DNA of 64,000 bases, from IMG/VR virus record IMGVR_UViG_3300037507_000754, positions 1 through 64,000 of that record. One strand, written 5' to 3'. The stretch is from a virus. This document shows, in pieces, positions 11,760 to 20,940 of the stretch. Within the stretch, counting starts at the first letter, position 1; each line of letters starts with the position of its first letter. The notes under the pieces were generated by a model. The model ran no database searches. It was not told the DNA's origin and worked only from the letters and a program-made list of their open reading frames with translations. The position numbers and the translations under genes were made by a program.

Positions 11760-13307
11760 GTGCTGACCGAACAGGAGATCCAATTCGCCTTGGCGAACAT
11801 CCACAGGCTGACTGCCGATGAGCAGACACGCCTACTGTCGGTGCTGGAGGAGCTGGAGCGGAGAAAGCACGCGAAGCGGTGTCAGGATGACCTGTTGGCA
11901 TTCTGTCAACATATGGACCCATCGTATGTCATCGCTACCCACCACAAACGACTTGCGGAACTGCTGACAAACATCGCTTACGGGCTCAAAGACCGGATCG
12001 CAGTCTCCATCCCCCCTCGGCATGGCAAGTCGCACCTGATCAGCACGCTGTTTCCAACATGGTTTTTGGGGAAATTCCCCAATAAAAAGGTGCTGATGGT
12101 GTCACACACTGGCGATCTGGCCGTCGATTTTGGTCGAAAGGTGCGAAACCTCATTGATGACGCACGTTACAAGGCCGTATTTCCCGGGATCACTCTTGCT
12201 CAGGACTCAAAAAGCGCTGGACGGTGGTCAACCAACTCCGGAGGGGAGTATTTCGCCACGGGCGTCGGTGCCGCCCTCGCTGGTCGCGGTGCTGACCTCC
12301 TTTTAGTCGACGATCCGCACTCAGAACAAGACCTGCTTACGGGCAATTTCGATGAACTGGAGAAAACCTACCAGTGGTTCGCCTTCGGCGCACGTACCCG
12401 TCTCATGTCAGGGGGCCGTATAGCGGTAGTCCACACCCGCTGGCACCAAGATGACCTCATTGGGCACCTGATCAAGGACGGTGCCAACAATCCCAAGGCA
12501 GATCAGTACGAAGTCTTCGAGTTCCCAGCCATACTAACCGTCGAAAAGGAAGGCCCAGATGGCGTTGAAGTTGTCGAAAAGGCCCTTTGGCCGGAAAAGT
12601 TCGATCTCGAAGCCTTGGAGCGGACCAAAGCGTCCATGCCGCTGTTCCAATGGAACGCACAGTACATGCAGAACCCCACCGGGGAGCAGGGTGCGATTAT
12701 TCAGCGCGATTGGTGGCGATCTTGGAAGTTGGACGACCCGCCCAAGTGTGATTTTGTCATCATGACGTTGGACGCAGCGGCGGAAAAGAACAACCGTGCC
12801 GACTTCACAGCACTCCTGACCTGGGGTGTGTTTACCGACGACAATCTGACCAACGGCGAGCCACACATCATCCTACTGAACGCCATCAACGTGCGTGTTG
12901 AGTTCCCGGAACTGAAAGACCTCGCCATTCGCGAGTGGAACGAATGGGAGCCGGAAGCGTTCATTGTCGAGAAGAAGTCCAGCGGGGTGCCTCTGTACCA
13001 AGAGCTACGCCGTATGGGTATCCCGGTGCAAGAATTTACGCCGCACCGTGGCACCGGTGATAAAGTGGCTCGTCTGAGCGCCGTGGCTGACATCATCCGC
13101 AGCGGCATGGTCTGGTATCCCGAGGGACGACGGTGGGCTGAAGAAGTGATTGAACAGTGCGTGGCATTCCCCTTCGGGTCCCATGACGACATGGTGGACT
13201 GCACCTCGATGGCGCTGTCGCGCTTCAGACAAGGTGGGCTGATTGGCTTGCCATCTGACTTCCGCGAACCTCAACATTTCCACGCCCGCAAAGCGGCGTA
13301 CTACTGA
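11760..13307 (+). CDS. terL: terminase large subunit (packaging ATPase/nuclease)
   Basis: 515 residues. Walker A is PPRHGKS at 85-91 and Walker B is DLLLVDDP at 179-186. The C-terminal RNase H-like nuclease shows the acidic residues in VIMTLDAAAEKNNRADFTALLTW (around 335) and in SHDDMVDCTSMAL near 480. This is the DNA-translocating motor that cuts the genome and docks on the portal. The only start compatible with the N-terminus is GTG at 11760, and it has no Shine-Dalgarno sequence; coupling to the upstream gene is likely. Confidence 0.96.
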   Translation: MLTEQEIQFALANIHRLTADEQTRLLSVLEELERRKHAKRCQDDLLAFCQHMDPSYVIATHHKRLAELLTNIAYGLKDRIAVSIPPRHGKSHLISTLFPTWFLGKFPNKKVLMVSHTGDLAVDFGRKVRNLIDDARYKAVFPGITLAQDSKSAGRWSTNSGGEYFATGVGAALAGRGADLLLVDDPHSEQDLLTGNFDELEKTYQWFAFGARTRLMSGGRIAVVHTRWHQDDLIGHLIKDGANNPKADQYEVFEFPAILTVEKEGPDGVEVVEKALWPEKFDLEALERTKASMPLFQWNAQYMQNPTGEQGAIIQRDWWRSWKLDDPPKCDFVIMTLDAAAEKNNRADFTALLTWGVFTDDNLTNGEPHIILLNAINVRVEFPELKDLAIREWNEWEPEAFIVEKKSSGVPLYQELRRMGIPVQEFTPHRGTGDKVARLSAVADIIRSGMVWYPEGRRWAEEVIEQCVAFPFGSHDDMVDCTSMALSRFRQGGLIGLPSDFREPQHFHARKAAYY

Positions 13308-13337
13308 CCCAACACCCCAACAGCCTTCGGAGCCCTC

Positions 13338-15791
13338 ATGGCGACCAACATTGACAAAGCGTTGTACTCGACGGGCGTGCCGCCCCTGCCGGAGGTAATG
13401 GGCGATGAGCCTGCCCTTGAGATCGAGATCGAAAACCCGGACAGTGTCACCATCGACACCGATGGCGTTGAGATCACCCTCGTGCCAGGAGATGATGACC
13501 TGGGCGACGACTTTGAAGCGAACTTGGCCGACATCCTTGACGAAGCGATCCTCGAAGAGGTTTCCGGGGGGCTGTTGGGTGACTACGACAACGACATCAA
13601 CAGCCGGAAAGACTGGGAGGAGACCTATGCTAATGGGTTGAAGCTCCTGGGTCTCAAGTATGAGGAGCGGACGGAACCGTGGAGCGGCGCGTGCGGCGTC
13701 TTCTCCCCCATCCTGACAGAAGCTGTCGTGCGCTTCCAGAGCGAGGCCATCACCGAACTGTTCCCTGCCGCAGGCCCCGTCAAGGCCAAGATCCTTGGGA
13801 AACATACAAAACAAAAAGAAGAGGCCGCTGCGCGGGTGCAGGACGATATGAACTACCAGTTGACGGAAGTCATGGTGGAGTATCGCCCGGAGCATGAGAA
13901 ACTCTTGTGGAACCTGCCGATCGCGGGCTCTGCCTTCAAGAAGGTCTACTACGACCCCAACCTCGACCGTCAGGTCTCGACTTTCATCCCCGCTGAAGAC
14001 ATCATCCTGCCTTACGGCACGTCGGAACTCACCTCGTGCCCACGCGTCACGCACAGGATGAGGAAGACCAAGAACGAGATCTTGCGTCTCCAGAACGCCG
14101 GGTTCTACCGTGACATCGACATCGGTGAGCCCAGCAAGAACATTGATGAGATACAGGAACGCAAGGATGAGGAGACCGGCTTCGCCGCCACCCATGACGA
14201 CAGATTTTTGTTGTTGGAGATCCACGTCGAGCTGAGCATCCCGGGCGACGAGCACAAGGACAAGGACGGCAACCCCACCGCCATCGAGCGGCCCTACGTC
14301 GTCACGGTGATTAAAGATACCGGTGCAGTGCTCTCCATCAGGAGAAACTGGCTTGAAGGAGACTTGACCCACCAAGCGCGTCAGCACTTCGTGCACTACC
14401 AGTACATCCCGGGCTTCGGTGCGTATGGCTTCGGGCTGATTCACCTCATCGGAGGCGCGGCCAAGAGCGCCACGAGCCTGACCCGCCAGTTGGTCGACGC
14501 CGGTACTCTGTCAAACCTTCCAGGGGGACTGAAGGCCCGTGGCCTTCGAATCAAAGGGGACGATACCCCCATCGCCCCGGGCGAGTTCAGGGACGTCGAC
14601 GTGCCCTCCGGCACGGTGCGCGACAACATCATGCCCCTGCCCTACAAGGAGCCGTCCCAGACGCTCCTGACGCTGCTGGGCAGCATCGTGGACGAGGCGC
14701 GGCGGTTCGCCGCCACAGCAGACCTCAAGGTCTCGGACATGTCCGCGCAGGCCCCGGTGGGCACCATGCTGGCGCTGCTGGAGCGCCAGCTCAAGATCAT
14801 GTCGGCGGTGCAGGCGCGGATGCACTACGCGATGAAACAGGAGCTGAAGCTCCTGAAGGCCATCATCGCTGACTTCGCCCCGGAGTCCTACGACTACGAG
14901 CCTGACACGGCGGTGCCGCGTGCGCGGCAGAGCGACTACTCCCTCGTCGAGGTGATCCCGGTCAGCGACCCGAACGCGGCGACCATGAGCCAGCGGGTGG
15001 TGCAGTACCAAGCGGCGCTTCAGCTTGCCCAAGGGGCTCCGCAGATCTACAACCTGCCGCAGCTTCACCGCCAGATGCTGGAGGTGCTGGGCATCAAGAA
15101 CGCCGACAAGCTGGTCGCGCTGCCCGAGGACCAGAAGCCCCAGGACCCCATCACCGAGAACATGAACGTGCTGCGCGGTAAGCCCGTCAAGGCCTTCGCG
15201 TACCAAGACCACGAGGCGCATATGGCCGCGCACCAGTCGTTCATGCAGGACCCGAAGATCGCAATGGCTATCGGTCAGAACCCGATGGCGCAGCAGATGA
15301 TGGCTGCGCTTATGGCCCACATCGCGGAGCATGCTGGGTTCTCGTACCGGGCACAGATCGAGATGTCCCTCGGGGTCCCGCTGCCCGCGCTGGACGAGGA
15401 CGACACCGCTCCCATCACGCTGGACGACGAGAAGGCTCTGGCTCCGCTGGTCGCCGCCGCTGCCCAGCGCACACTGGTGATGAACCAAGCGATGGCGGCG
15501 CAGCAGGCCGCACAACAGCAGGCCCAGAACCCTGAGCTTCAGATCGCTCAGGCGGAGTTGCAGCTCAAGGAGCGCGACAGCCAGCGCAAGGCCAAGAACG
15601 ACGAGATGGACTTCATCGTCGCCCAAGAGCGCCTGCGACTCGACCGCGAACGACTCGCGTCAGAAAACCGTAAGGCCACTATGAAGACCGTCATGGACAA
15701 GCAGTCCAAGGACGCGGATAGGGCGGTGAAGGTGATCCAAGCCTCCCGCCCGCGCCCTGTGCCTAACCGTAACGGTAACCCTGGGAGCTGA
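13338..15791 (+). CDS. portal protein
   Basis: 817 residues, long for a portal. Typical features are SGACGVFSPILTEAVVRFQSEAITELFPAAGPVK near 110-150, a helical wing, and VGTMLALLERQLKIMSAVQARMHYAMKQELKLL near 475-510, as in podovirus-type portals. The C-terminal 100 residues are Gln/Ala-rich coiled coil (QAAQQQAQNPELQIAQAELQLKERD), which could form a barrel. It makes the dodecameric channel for DNA entry and exit. It follows terL by 30 bases. Confidence 0.92.
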   Translation: MATNIDKALYSTGVPPLPEVMGDEPALEIEIENPDSVTIDTDGVEITLVPGDDDLGDDFEANLADILDEAILEEVSGGLLGDYDNDINSRKDWEETYANGLKLLGLKYEERTEPWSGACGVFSPILTEAVVRFQSEAITELFPAAGPVKAKILGKHTKQKEEAAARVQDDMNYQLTEVMVEYRPEHEKLLWNLPIAGSAFKKVYYDPNLDRQVSTFIPAEDIILPYGTSELTSCPRVTHRMRKTKNEILRLQNAGFYRDIDIGEPSKNIDEIQERKDEETGFAATHDDRFLLLEIHVELSIPGDEHKDKDGNPTAIERPYVVTVIKDTGAVLSIRRNWLEGDLTHQARQHFVHYQYIPGFGAYGFGLIHLIGGAAKSATSLTRQLVDAGTLSNLPGGLKARGLRIKGDDTPIAPGEFRDVDVPSGTVRDNIMPLPYKEPSQTLLTLLGSIVDEARRFAATADLKVSDMSAQAPVGTMLALLERQLKIMSAVQARMHYAMKQELKLLKAIIADFAPESYDYEPDTAVPRARQSDYSLVEVIPVSDPNAATMSQRVVQYQAALQLAQGAPQIYNLPQLHRQMLEVLGIKNADKLVALPEDQKPQDPITENMNVLRGKPVKAFAYQDHEAHMAAHQSFMQDPKIAMAIGQNPMAQQMMAALMAHIAEHAGFSYRAQIEMSLGVPLPALDEDDTAPITLDDEKALAPLVAAAAQRTLVMNQAMAAQQAAQQQAQNPELQIAQAELQLKERDSQRKAKNDEMDFIVAQERLRLDRERLASENRKATMKTVMDKQSKDADRAVKVIQASRPRPVPNRNGNPGS

Positions 15792-15793
15792 AC

Positions 15794-15988
15794 ATGGACG
15801 AGAAGATCCTGATGGTGCTGCGCACCAAGATCAGAACCCAACTCAACGGTCTCACTGACAACATCGCCGGAGGTTCTGCCAAGGACTTCGGTGAATACCG
15901 TTACGCCTGCGGCGTGATCCACGGTTTGGCTCTGGCCGAGCGTGAACTCCTCGACCTCATTGAGGTCGCCAAACGCAACGACAACTGA
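15794..15988 (+). CDS. hypothetical protein (64 aa)
   Basis: Unrecognised, probably a helical hairpin (MDEKILMVLRTKIRTQLNGL ... CGVIHGLALAERELLDLIEVAKR). GGGAG precedes the ATG. It lies between portal and co-chaperonin in the head module. Confidence 0.8.
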   Translation: MDEKILMVLRTKIRTQLNGLTDNIAGGSAKDFGEYRYACGVIHGLALAERELLDLIEVAKRNDN

Positions 15989-16067
15989 TTCCCCCGGGCC
16001 GCTGGCCCGGACCCCCGCCGTGGTGCTCGGGCAAGCCACGGTGCCAACCTGCCCGCGAAAGTGAACC

Positions 16068-16439
16068 ATGAGTGACGATATCAACGACATCTCCGACACC
16101 GAAAAGGCCCGCCAACTGCCTGAACCCTCGGGATACAAGCTGCTGTGCGCCCTCCCGGAAGTGGAGGACAAGTACGAGAGTGGCATCCTGAAGGCGGACA
16201 CCACGCTTCGCGTCGAAGAGCACAGCACTGTGGTGCTGTTCGTGCTCAAGGCTGGACCCCAAGCCTACGCCGACATGGACAAGTTCCCAAGCGGGCCGTG
16301 GTGCAAGGAGGGTGACTTCGTCATCACCCGCGCCTACGCGGGTACGCGGTTCAAGATCCACGGTCGTGAGTTCCGTCTGATCAATGACGATCAGGTGGAA
16401 GCCGTGGTGCAAGACCCCCGTGGTATCACTCGCGCTTAA
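16068..16439 (+). CDS. GroES-like co-chaperonin (Cpn10 family)
   Basis: 123 residues. After a short acidic leader, PSGYKLLCALPEVEDKYESGIL matches the first strand and roof of Cpn10. A mobile-loop-like segment (KADTTLRVEEH) follows, then VLKAGPQAYADMDKFPSGPWCKEGDFVI, YAGTRFKIHGREFRLINDDQVEAVV, which mirrors the GroES pattern of GD.V.F, Y.G...K..G.E...I...DI.AVV. It probably caps host GroEL to fold the capsid protein, as phage T4 gp31 does. Its place between portal and scaffold fits. Confidence 0.82.
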   Translation: MSDDINDISDTEKARQLPEPSGYKLLCALPEVEDKYESGILKADTTLRVEEHSTVVLFVLKAGPQAYADMDKFPSGPWCKEGDFVITRAYAGTRFKIHGREFRLINDDQVEAVVQDPRGITRA

Positions 16440-16448
16440 GGAGCACCA

Positions 16449-17399
16449 ATGGCTGAGTTCAAATTCCCCGACGAGATCGAGACCAAGGACGACAAAGCCA
16501 CCGATAAGGTGGAGTTCGAGGTTGAAAACGACGCCGAGATCGAGGTTGTCGATGACACCCCCGACCAGGACAGGGGCCGCAAACCCTTGGAAAAGCCCGT
16601 GGAAGAGCCCACGGACGACGAACTGGCGCAGTATGGCGAGAAGGTTCGCAGTCGGATCAAGGAGCTGACGCACGCTCGTCACGATGAGCGCCGCGCCAAA
16701 GAGGCGCTGGAGCGGCAGAACCAAGAGGCCATCCGTGCCGCTCAGATACTGTTCGAGGAGAACAAGAAGCTCAAGGGACAGATCGACAAGGGTACCGGTG
16801 CGTTCGTCTCTCAAGCGCAGCGACTCGCGGAAGTCGAAGTCGAAAAGGCCAAGAGTGCGCTGAAAGCCGCACACGAGGCTGGAGATACCGAGGCGTTTGT
16901 TGAGGCACAGGCCAAGCTGAACGAAGCGGTGTTCATGCAGCAGCGTGCCAAAGCACTCAAGCCTGCCCCCTTGCAATCTGAAGAACAACGTGGTAACGTT
17001 GCTCCTCAACAGCCCTCGCAACAAGCACCGGTTACTCAACTCGATCCAGCCACAGAGGCTTGGAAACAGCGTAACTCGTGGTTCGGTGAAGACGAAGAGA
17101 TGACGAGTCTCGCGATGGGCGTGCACAACAAGCTCGTCAGATCCGGGTACAACCCGGGGTCGAAAGAGTACTTCGATACCATCGACTCTCGGCTACGCCA
17201 AGTCTTCCCCGACAAGTTCGAGACTCCCAAGTCCGAACCGGCCCGCAGGCCGCCTACCGTCGTAGCACCGACGCAAAGAGCTACGTCAGCGAAGAAGATC
17301 AAGCTGACGCAATCGCAAGTAGCAATCGCCCGACGCCTCGGCGTCCCCTTGGAAGAGTATGCCCGCAACGTGGCAAAACTGGAGCAGCAGAATGGCTGA
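16449..17399 (+). CDS. scaffold-like head assembly protein
   Basis: 316 residues: a very acidic N-terminus (1-60), a long charged coiled coil (about 65-170), a Gln/Pro-rich linker (185-205), and a basic C-terminus (KKIKLTQSQVAIARRLGVPLEEYARNVAKLEQQ). Acidic-coiled-coil-basic order and position before the capsid gene are those of phage scaffolding proteins. The call rests on architecture and position, not on a sequence family. Confidence 0.75.
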   Translation: MAEFKFPDEIETKDDKATDKVEFEVENDAEIEVVDDTPDQDRGRKPLEKPVEEPTDDELAQYGEKVRSRIKELTHARHDERRAKEALERQNQEAIRAAQILFEENKKLKGQIDKGTGAFVSQAQRLAEVEVEKAKSALKAAHEAGDTEAFVEAQAKLNEAVFMQQRAKALKPAPLQSEEQRGNVAPQQPSQQAPVTQLDPATEAWKQRNSWFGEDEEMTSLAMGVHNKLVRSGYNPGSKEYFDTIDSRLRQVFPDKFETPKSEPARRPPTVVAPTQRATSAKKIKLTQSQVAIARRLGVPLEEYARNVAKLEQQNG

Positions 17400-17835
17400 G
17401 ACCCGCACGCCCCGAGAACTCGCGACTCGCGAGAAGACGCAGCGTCGCTGGCGTCCCGCTTCTACGCTTCCTGATCCGACCCCGGAGCCCGGTGTGGGTT
17501 TTCGGTGGGTGATGACGCATCTGCTGGGGGAAGCGAACCCCACGAATGTGTCGCAACGACTGCGTGAGGGTTATGAGCCCGTCAAGGCAGAAGATCACCC
17601 TGAGTTGGCTTTCGAGGCCAACACCAAGACGGGGAACATCGAGATCGGCGGTCTGATGCTCTGCAAGATGCCCGACGATATGTTGAGTCAGCGCGTTACC
17701 CACTACGCGGACATGACCAACAGCCAGTCGCATTCCGTGAATTCCAAGTTCACAAGTCAAAGTGACCCTCGCATGCCGTTGTTTGCTGAACAGAAAAGCA
17801 GCTCGTCGCGTGGGTCGTTCGGTAACGGTTCCTGA
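17392..17835 (+). CDS. hypothetical head-module protein (147 aa)
   Basis: Unrecognised. The ATG at 17392 lies within the end of the scaffold gene (8-base overlap). Arg-rich start (TRTPRELATREKTQRRWRPAS), then a compact domain (GVGFRWVMTHLLGEANPTNVSQRLREGYEPV) and a Ser-rich tail. Probably a minor head protein by position. Confidence 0.75.
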   Translation: MAETRTPRELATREKTQRRWRPASTLPDPTPEPGVGFRWVMTHLLGEANPTNVSQRLREGYEPVKAEDHPELAFEANTKTGNIEIGGLMLCKMPDDMLSQRVTHYADMTNSQSHSVNSKFTSQSDPRMPLFAEQKSSSSRGSFGNGS

Positions 17836-17847
17836 TAGGAGTCATAA

Positions 17848-18774
17848 ATGGCTTTCCCCACGATTGACAAGCCCTACGGGCTTGCGCCGATTAACCTGAA
17901 GGGCGGTATTCCGTTTGCAGGTTCGACTCGGATGATCCCCATCGGCCAAGGCTACGCCACCAACATCTTCAACGGGGATGTGGTTGGTCTATCCAACGGC
18001 AACAGCATCATCACCCCCTACAACGCGGACACGCAGTCCGCCGCTGCGGCTGGTGACATTGTCGGCGTCTTCCTGGGCTGCGAATACAGCACCGGGTCGG
18101 GCCCGATCTACGGTAAGCTGCGTCAGCAGTACTACCCGGCAAGCACCAACGCCCCCAACGCGGTGGCCTACGTGCTGGACGACCCGAACGCCCTGTTCAA
18201 GACAGCGGTGATCGCGCAAGCGCAAGGCAGCGCCAACACCCAACTGAACACCGGCACGACCATCGGCTACATGTCGCCGTCGTTCCTCGGCACCAACGCC
18301 TTCCTGATCGCTGGCAACGGCGGCTCGACGGCAACTGGCAACTCGCTGGCTGGTGTTTCGGGCGGCAACCCCACGGTGGCTTCGTCGGTGGCTGGCAACA
18401 TCCGCCAGACGGTCGGCACCGGTGCGGGCACTTCGCCCTGCCTGCGCGTGATCCAACTGGTGCCTGACACCGCCGTCACGGTGGCTACTGCGCTGTCCTC
18501 GTCCCCCTCGGCTGCTACGACCTTCACGGTCGCTTCGACTGCTGGGATCGTCCCGGGCATGCAGTGCGTCATCGACGGCATCAGCGGCACCACGGCGGGT
18601 TCCCCGGGCAGCAACCTGACGGTCACGGGTGTGGTCACTTCCACCTCCACGATCACGGTCAGTGCCAGCGTCACGGCCACCAGCGGCGCTTCGGTCAGCT
18701 TCATCGGCTACCCCGAAGTCATCGTCGGCTGGAACTTCGGTTACCACTCGTACTTGCTCGCCGCTGGCGTCTGA
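17848..18774 (+). CDS. head decoration/structural protein (308 aa)
   Basis: Gly/Ala/Ser/Thr-rich beta protein. The N-terminus (FPTIDKPYGLAPINLKGGIPFAGSTRMIPI) resembles proteins found directly before the major capsid gene in related environmental phages. Residues 210-290 (TALSSSPSAATTFTVASTAGI ... VTGVVTSTSTITVSASVTAT) form an Ig-like, Thr/Ser/Val-rich insert. A capsid decoration role is the most likely reading. An AGGAG site precedes the ATG. Confidence 0.7.
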   Translation: MAFPTIDKPYGLAPINLKGGIPFAGSTRMIPIGQGYATNIFNGDVVGLSNGNSIITPYNADTQSAAAAGDIVGVFLGCEYSTGSGPIYGKLRQQYYPASTNAPNAVAYVLDDPNALFKTAVIAQAQGSANTQLNTGTTIGYMSPSFLGTNAFLIAGNGGSTATGNSLAGVSGGNPTVASSVAGNIRQTVGTGAGTSPCLRVIQLVPDTAVTVATALSSSPSAATTFTVASTAGIVPGMQCVIDGISGTTAGSPGSNLTVTGVVTSTSTITVSASVTATSGASVSFIGYPEVIVGWNFGYHSYLLAAGV

Positions 18775-18786
18775 GGAGTCTGAATC

Positions 18787-19698
18787 ATGGCAATTTCTCG
18801 TGCACAGCTCCTCAAGGAGCTTCTCCCTGGACTCAACGCCCTGTTCGGCATGGAGTACAAGCGCTACGCCGAGGAGCACAAGGAGATCTACGAAACGGAG
18901 ACCTCCGACCGCTCGTTCGAAGAGGAGACCAAGCTCGCTGGTTTCTCTGCCGCTCCGGTGAAGAACGAAGGTCAGGCCATTGCGTATGACAACGCGCAGG
19001 AAGCCTGGACCGCTCGTTACAACCACGAGACCATCGCTATGGGCTTCTCCATCACCGAAGAGGCGATGGAAGACAACCTGTACGACAGTCTGAGCACGCG
19101 CTACACCAAGTCGCTGGCTCGGGCTATGGCCTACAGCAAGCAGGTCAAGGCTGCGAACATCCTGAACAACGGCTTCAACGCTGCCTTCCCGGGCGGTGAT
19201 GGTGTCTCGCTGTTCTCGACGGCCCACCCGCTGGTCTCCGGGGGTACCAACAGCAACCGTCCTTCGGTGGCTACGGACCTGAACGAGACCGCGCTGGAGA
19301 ACGCAGTGATCCAGATCGCTGCGTGGACGGATGAGAAGGGCCTCTTGATCGCTGCCAAGCCCCGGAAGCTGATCATCCCCCCGGCCCTGATGTTCGTCGC
19401 AACCCGCCTGCTGGAGACCAACCTCCGCGTCGGCACCACCGACAACGACATCAACGCGCTGAAGAACAACGGCTCGATCCCGGAAGGGTACACCGTCAAC
19501 CACTTCTTGACCGACCCGAACGCGTGGTTCCTGACCACTGACGTTCCGAACGGCCTGAAGCACTTCGTGCGCGTCCCGATGTCCACCTCGATGGACGCTG
19601 ACTTCGACACGGGGAACAACCGCTACAAGGCCCGCGAGCGTTACTCGTTCGGCTGGTCTGACCCGCTGGGCGTGTACGGCTCCCCCGGCGCAAGCTGA
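18787..19698 (+). CDS. major capsid protein
   Basis: 303 residues. MAISRAQLLKELLPGLNALFGMEYKRY at the start, an N-arm then YNHETIAMGFSITEEAMEDNLYD, and the FSTAHPLVSGGTNSN motif near 140-155 are typical of HK97-fold major head proteins of the Mu gpT-related type. There is no protease gene or obvious processed N-terminal domain. A strong terminator follows directly, which fits a highly expressed gene. Confidence 0.93.
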   Translation: MAISRAQLLKELLPGLNALFGMEYKRYAEEHKEIYETETSDRSFEEETKLAGFSAAPVKNEGQAIAYDNAQEAWTARYNHETIAMGFSITEEAMEDNLYDSLSTRYTKSLARAMAYSKQVKAANILNNGFNAAFPGGDGVSLFSTAHPLVSGGTNSNRPSVATDLNETALENAVIQIAAWTDEKGLLIAAKPRKLIIPPALMFVATRLLETNLRVGTTDNDINALKNNGSIPEGYTVNHFLTDPNAWFLTTDVPNGLKHFVRVPMSTSMDADFDTGNNRYKARERYSFGWSDPLGVYGSPGAS

Positions 19699-19716
19699 AC
19701 GGCTCCGGCGTGATCC

Positions 19717-19745
19717 AAGGCCCCTTCGGGGGCCTTTTCTTTTGC
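19717..19745 (+). terminator. intrinsic terminator after the capsid gene
   Basis: AAGGCCCC-TTCG-GGGGCCTT followed by TTCTTTT: an 8-bp stem with a UUCG loop. It would partly isolate capsid expression from downstream genes. Confidence 0.93.
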
Positions 19746-19761
19746 CTGAGACTGTGCTAGG

Positions 19762-19777
19762 CTCGGGCTTGCCCGAG
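19762..19777 (+). promoter_or_regulatory. hairpin CTCGGG-CTTG-CCCGAG in the 160-base gap after the capsid terminator
   Basis: Lies between the terminator and the gene at 19860. No U-tract. A weak extended -10-like TGCTAGGCT precedes it but has no -35, so I do not call a promoter. The rest of this gap shows nothing else. Confidence 0.4.
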
Positions 19778-19859
19778 ACCCCACTTACCCCTAAACCACT
19801 GCACCGACCGGCTCGGCGGACTGTCTCCTCAAGACGGTGCGGTATGACGAGGAACCATC

Positions 19860-20360
19860 ATGTCATTCTCAAGCTTCTCCGGCCCGATCCGCTCGGGCAC
19901 GCAGCGCTACGGCGCAGGCCGCAATACGGGTCTGGTGCTGCTTACGCAGTCCGCTACCATCAACATGAACGGCGTGGCCCTGACTTCTGCGGCTCCGGCT
20001 CAGAATTTGTTCACGCTGCCTGCGGGGTCGAAGATCGTCTCGATCATCGCCGACAAGACCGTGGCGCTGGCGGGCAACTCCATCTCGCAGGTTGCGATGA
20101 TTGTGGGCAATGCGTCGGACGACAACCAGTATCTGGAGTCGGTGAATCTGGCAACGACCAAGGGCCGTGCGGCTCAGGCTACGGTCGACGCGGGGCTTCA
20201 AGTGGACGACTGCGACAACATCGGCACCTCTGATGTCATGCTCCAGGCGACTTTCACGGCGACGACGGGCAACGCTGACTCGGGCCAGATCGTGGTCACG
20301 GTGAGCTACGTCCAGCGTCAGCCTGATGGTTCAGTGAACCCGACCGAGTACCAGAACTGA
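19860..20360 (+). CDS. structural protein, hypothetical (166 aa)
   Basis: Beta-rich, low-charge protein (TGLVLLTQSATINMNGVALTSAAP ... GQIVVTVSYVQRQPDGSVNPTEYQN). Position and composition suggest a virion surface protein. ATG preceded by GAGGAACC. No family recognised. Confidence 0.75.
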   Translation: MSFSSFSGPIRSGTQRYGAGRNTGLVLLTQSATINMNGVALTSAAPAQNLFTLPAGSKIVSIIADKTVALAGNSISQVAMIVGNASDDNQYLESVNLATTKGRAAQATVDAGLQVDDCDNIGTSDVMLQATFTATTGNADSGQIVVTVSYVQRQPDGSVNPTEYQN

Positions 20361-20365
20361 TTCTG

Positions 20366-20383
20366 ACGCCCCTCCGGGGGCGT
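20366..20383 (+). terminator. weak terminator-like hairpin
   Basis: ACGCCCC-TCCG-GGGGCGT, then TTCTCC. The U-tract is poor, so it may act as an mRNA hairpin rather than a terminator. Confidence 0.45.
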
Positions 20384-20402
20384 TCTCCTATTGGAGTTCA
20401 CC

Positions 20403-20684
20403 ATGATGCAGACTGACGTCAGTTCAGGTTCAGTGGGCGCAGCCGCAAGCGCGGCAATCACAGCGCAACGGTCTCGGATCAAAGCCATCGCTATGACGTA
20501 CACCGCCAGCGCGGGTGCATTGACAATTACTGACGGTAACGGTGGTCCTACGCTGTTCGCGTTCACTCCCGCAGCGGCGGCAGGCTCGCTGTACATGCTG
20601 CTCCCTGGCGAGGGTATTTTGGCGCAAACGGGTATTTACGCCACCACGGGTACCGGCACCACCGCCACGGTGATGTATGGCTAA
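20403..20684 (+). CDS. structural protein, hypothetical (93 aa)
   Basis: Ala/Gly/Thr-rich, beta-like. The ATG at 20403 is chosen because GGAG lies 7 bases upstream. Its stop overlaps the next gene (ATGGCTAA). Probably a small virion protein; related in style to the preceding gene. Confidence 0.72.
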   Translation: MMQTDVSSGSVGAAASAAITAQRSRIKAIAMTYTASAGALTITDGNGGPTLFAFTPAAAAGSLYMLLPGEGILAQTGIYATTGTGTTATVMYG

Positions 20685-20940
20685 GACACCTGCGTGGACG
20701 CGTAAGGAAGGCAAGTCTGAAGCTGGGGGTCTCAACGCTAAAGGCCGCGCCAGCTACAACGCAGCCAACCCGGGCAAGCCGGGGCTTAAACCGCCCGCGC
20801 CGAACCCAAAGACCGAGAAGGATGCAGCTCGACGAAAGTCGTTTTGCGCAAGGTCTGCGGGACAGGCCAAGATGTTTCCCGAAGCAGCCAAAGACCCGAA
20901 CAGTCGGCTGCGCAAGGCAAGAAAAGCATGGAACTGTTGA
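20677..20940 (+). CDS. DUF6321-like small phage protein (87 aa)
   Basis: MAKTPAWTRKEGKSEAGGLNAKGRASYN is a strongly conserved opening seen in many phages (DUF6321 as I recall). The remainder is basic, with RRKSFCARSAGQA and a C-terminal RLRKARKAWNC. Function unknown. Overlaps both neighbours. Confidence 0.8.
   Translation: MAKTPAWTRKEGKSEAGGLNAKGRASYNAANPGKPGLKPPAPNPKTEKDAARRKSFCARSAGQAKMFPEAAKDPNSRLRKARKAWNC

Noticed and set aside
13005-14444. 479-residue minus-strand open frame
   Set aside because: Lies entirely across the terminase and portal genes; a high-GC shadow frame without a ribosome site.
14511-15626. 371-residue minus-strand open frame
   Set aside because: Shadow of the portal gene, with His/Arg/Leu-rich composition typical of antisense frames.
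17989-19563. 524-residue minus-strand open frame
   Set aside because: Antisense to the decoration and capsid genes; Arg/Asp/Val-rich low-complexity composition.
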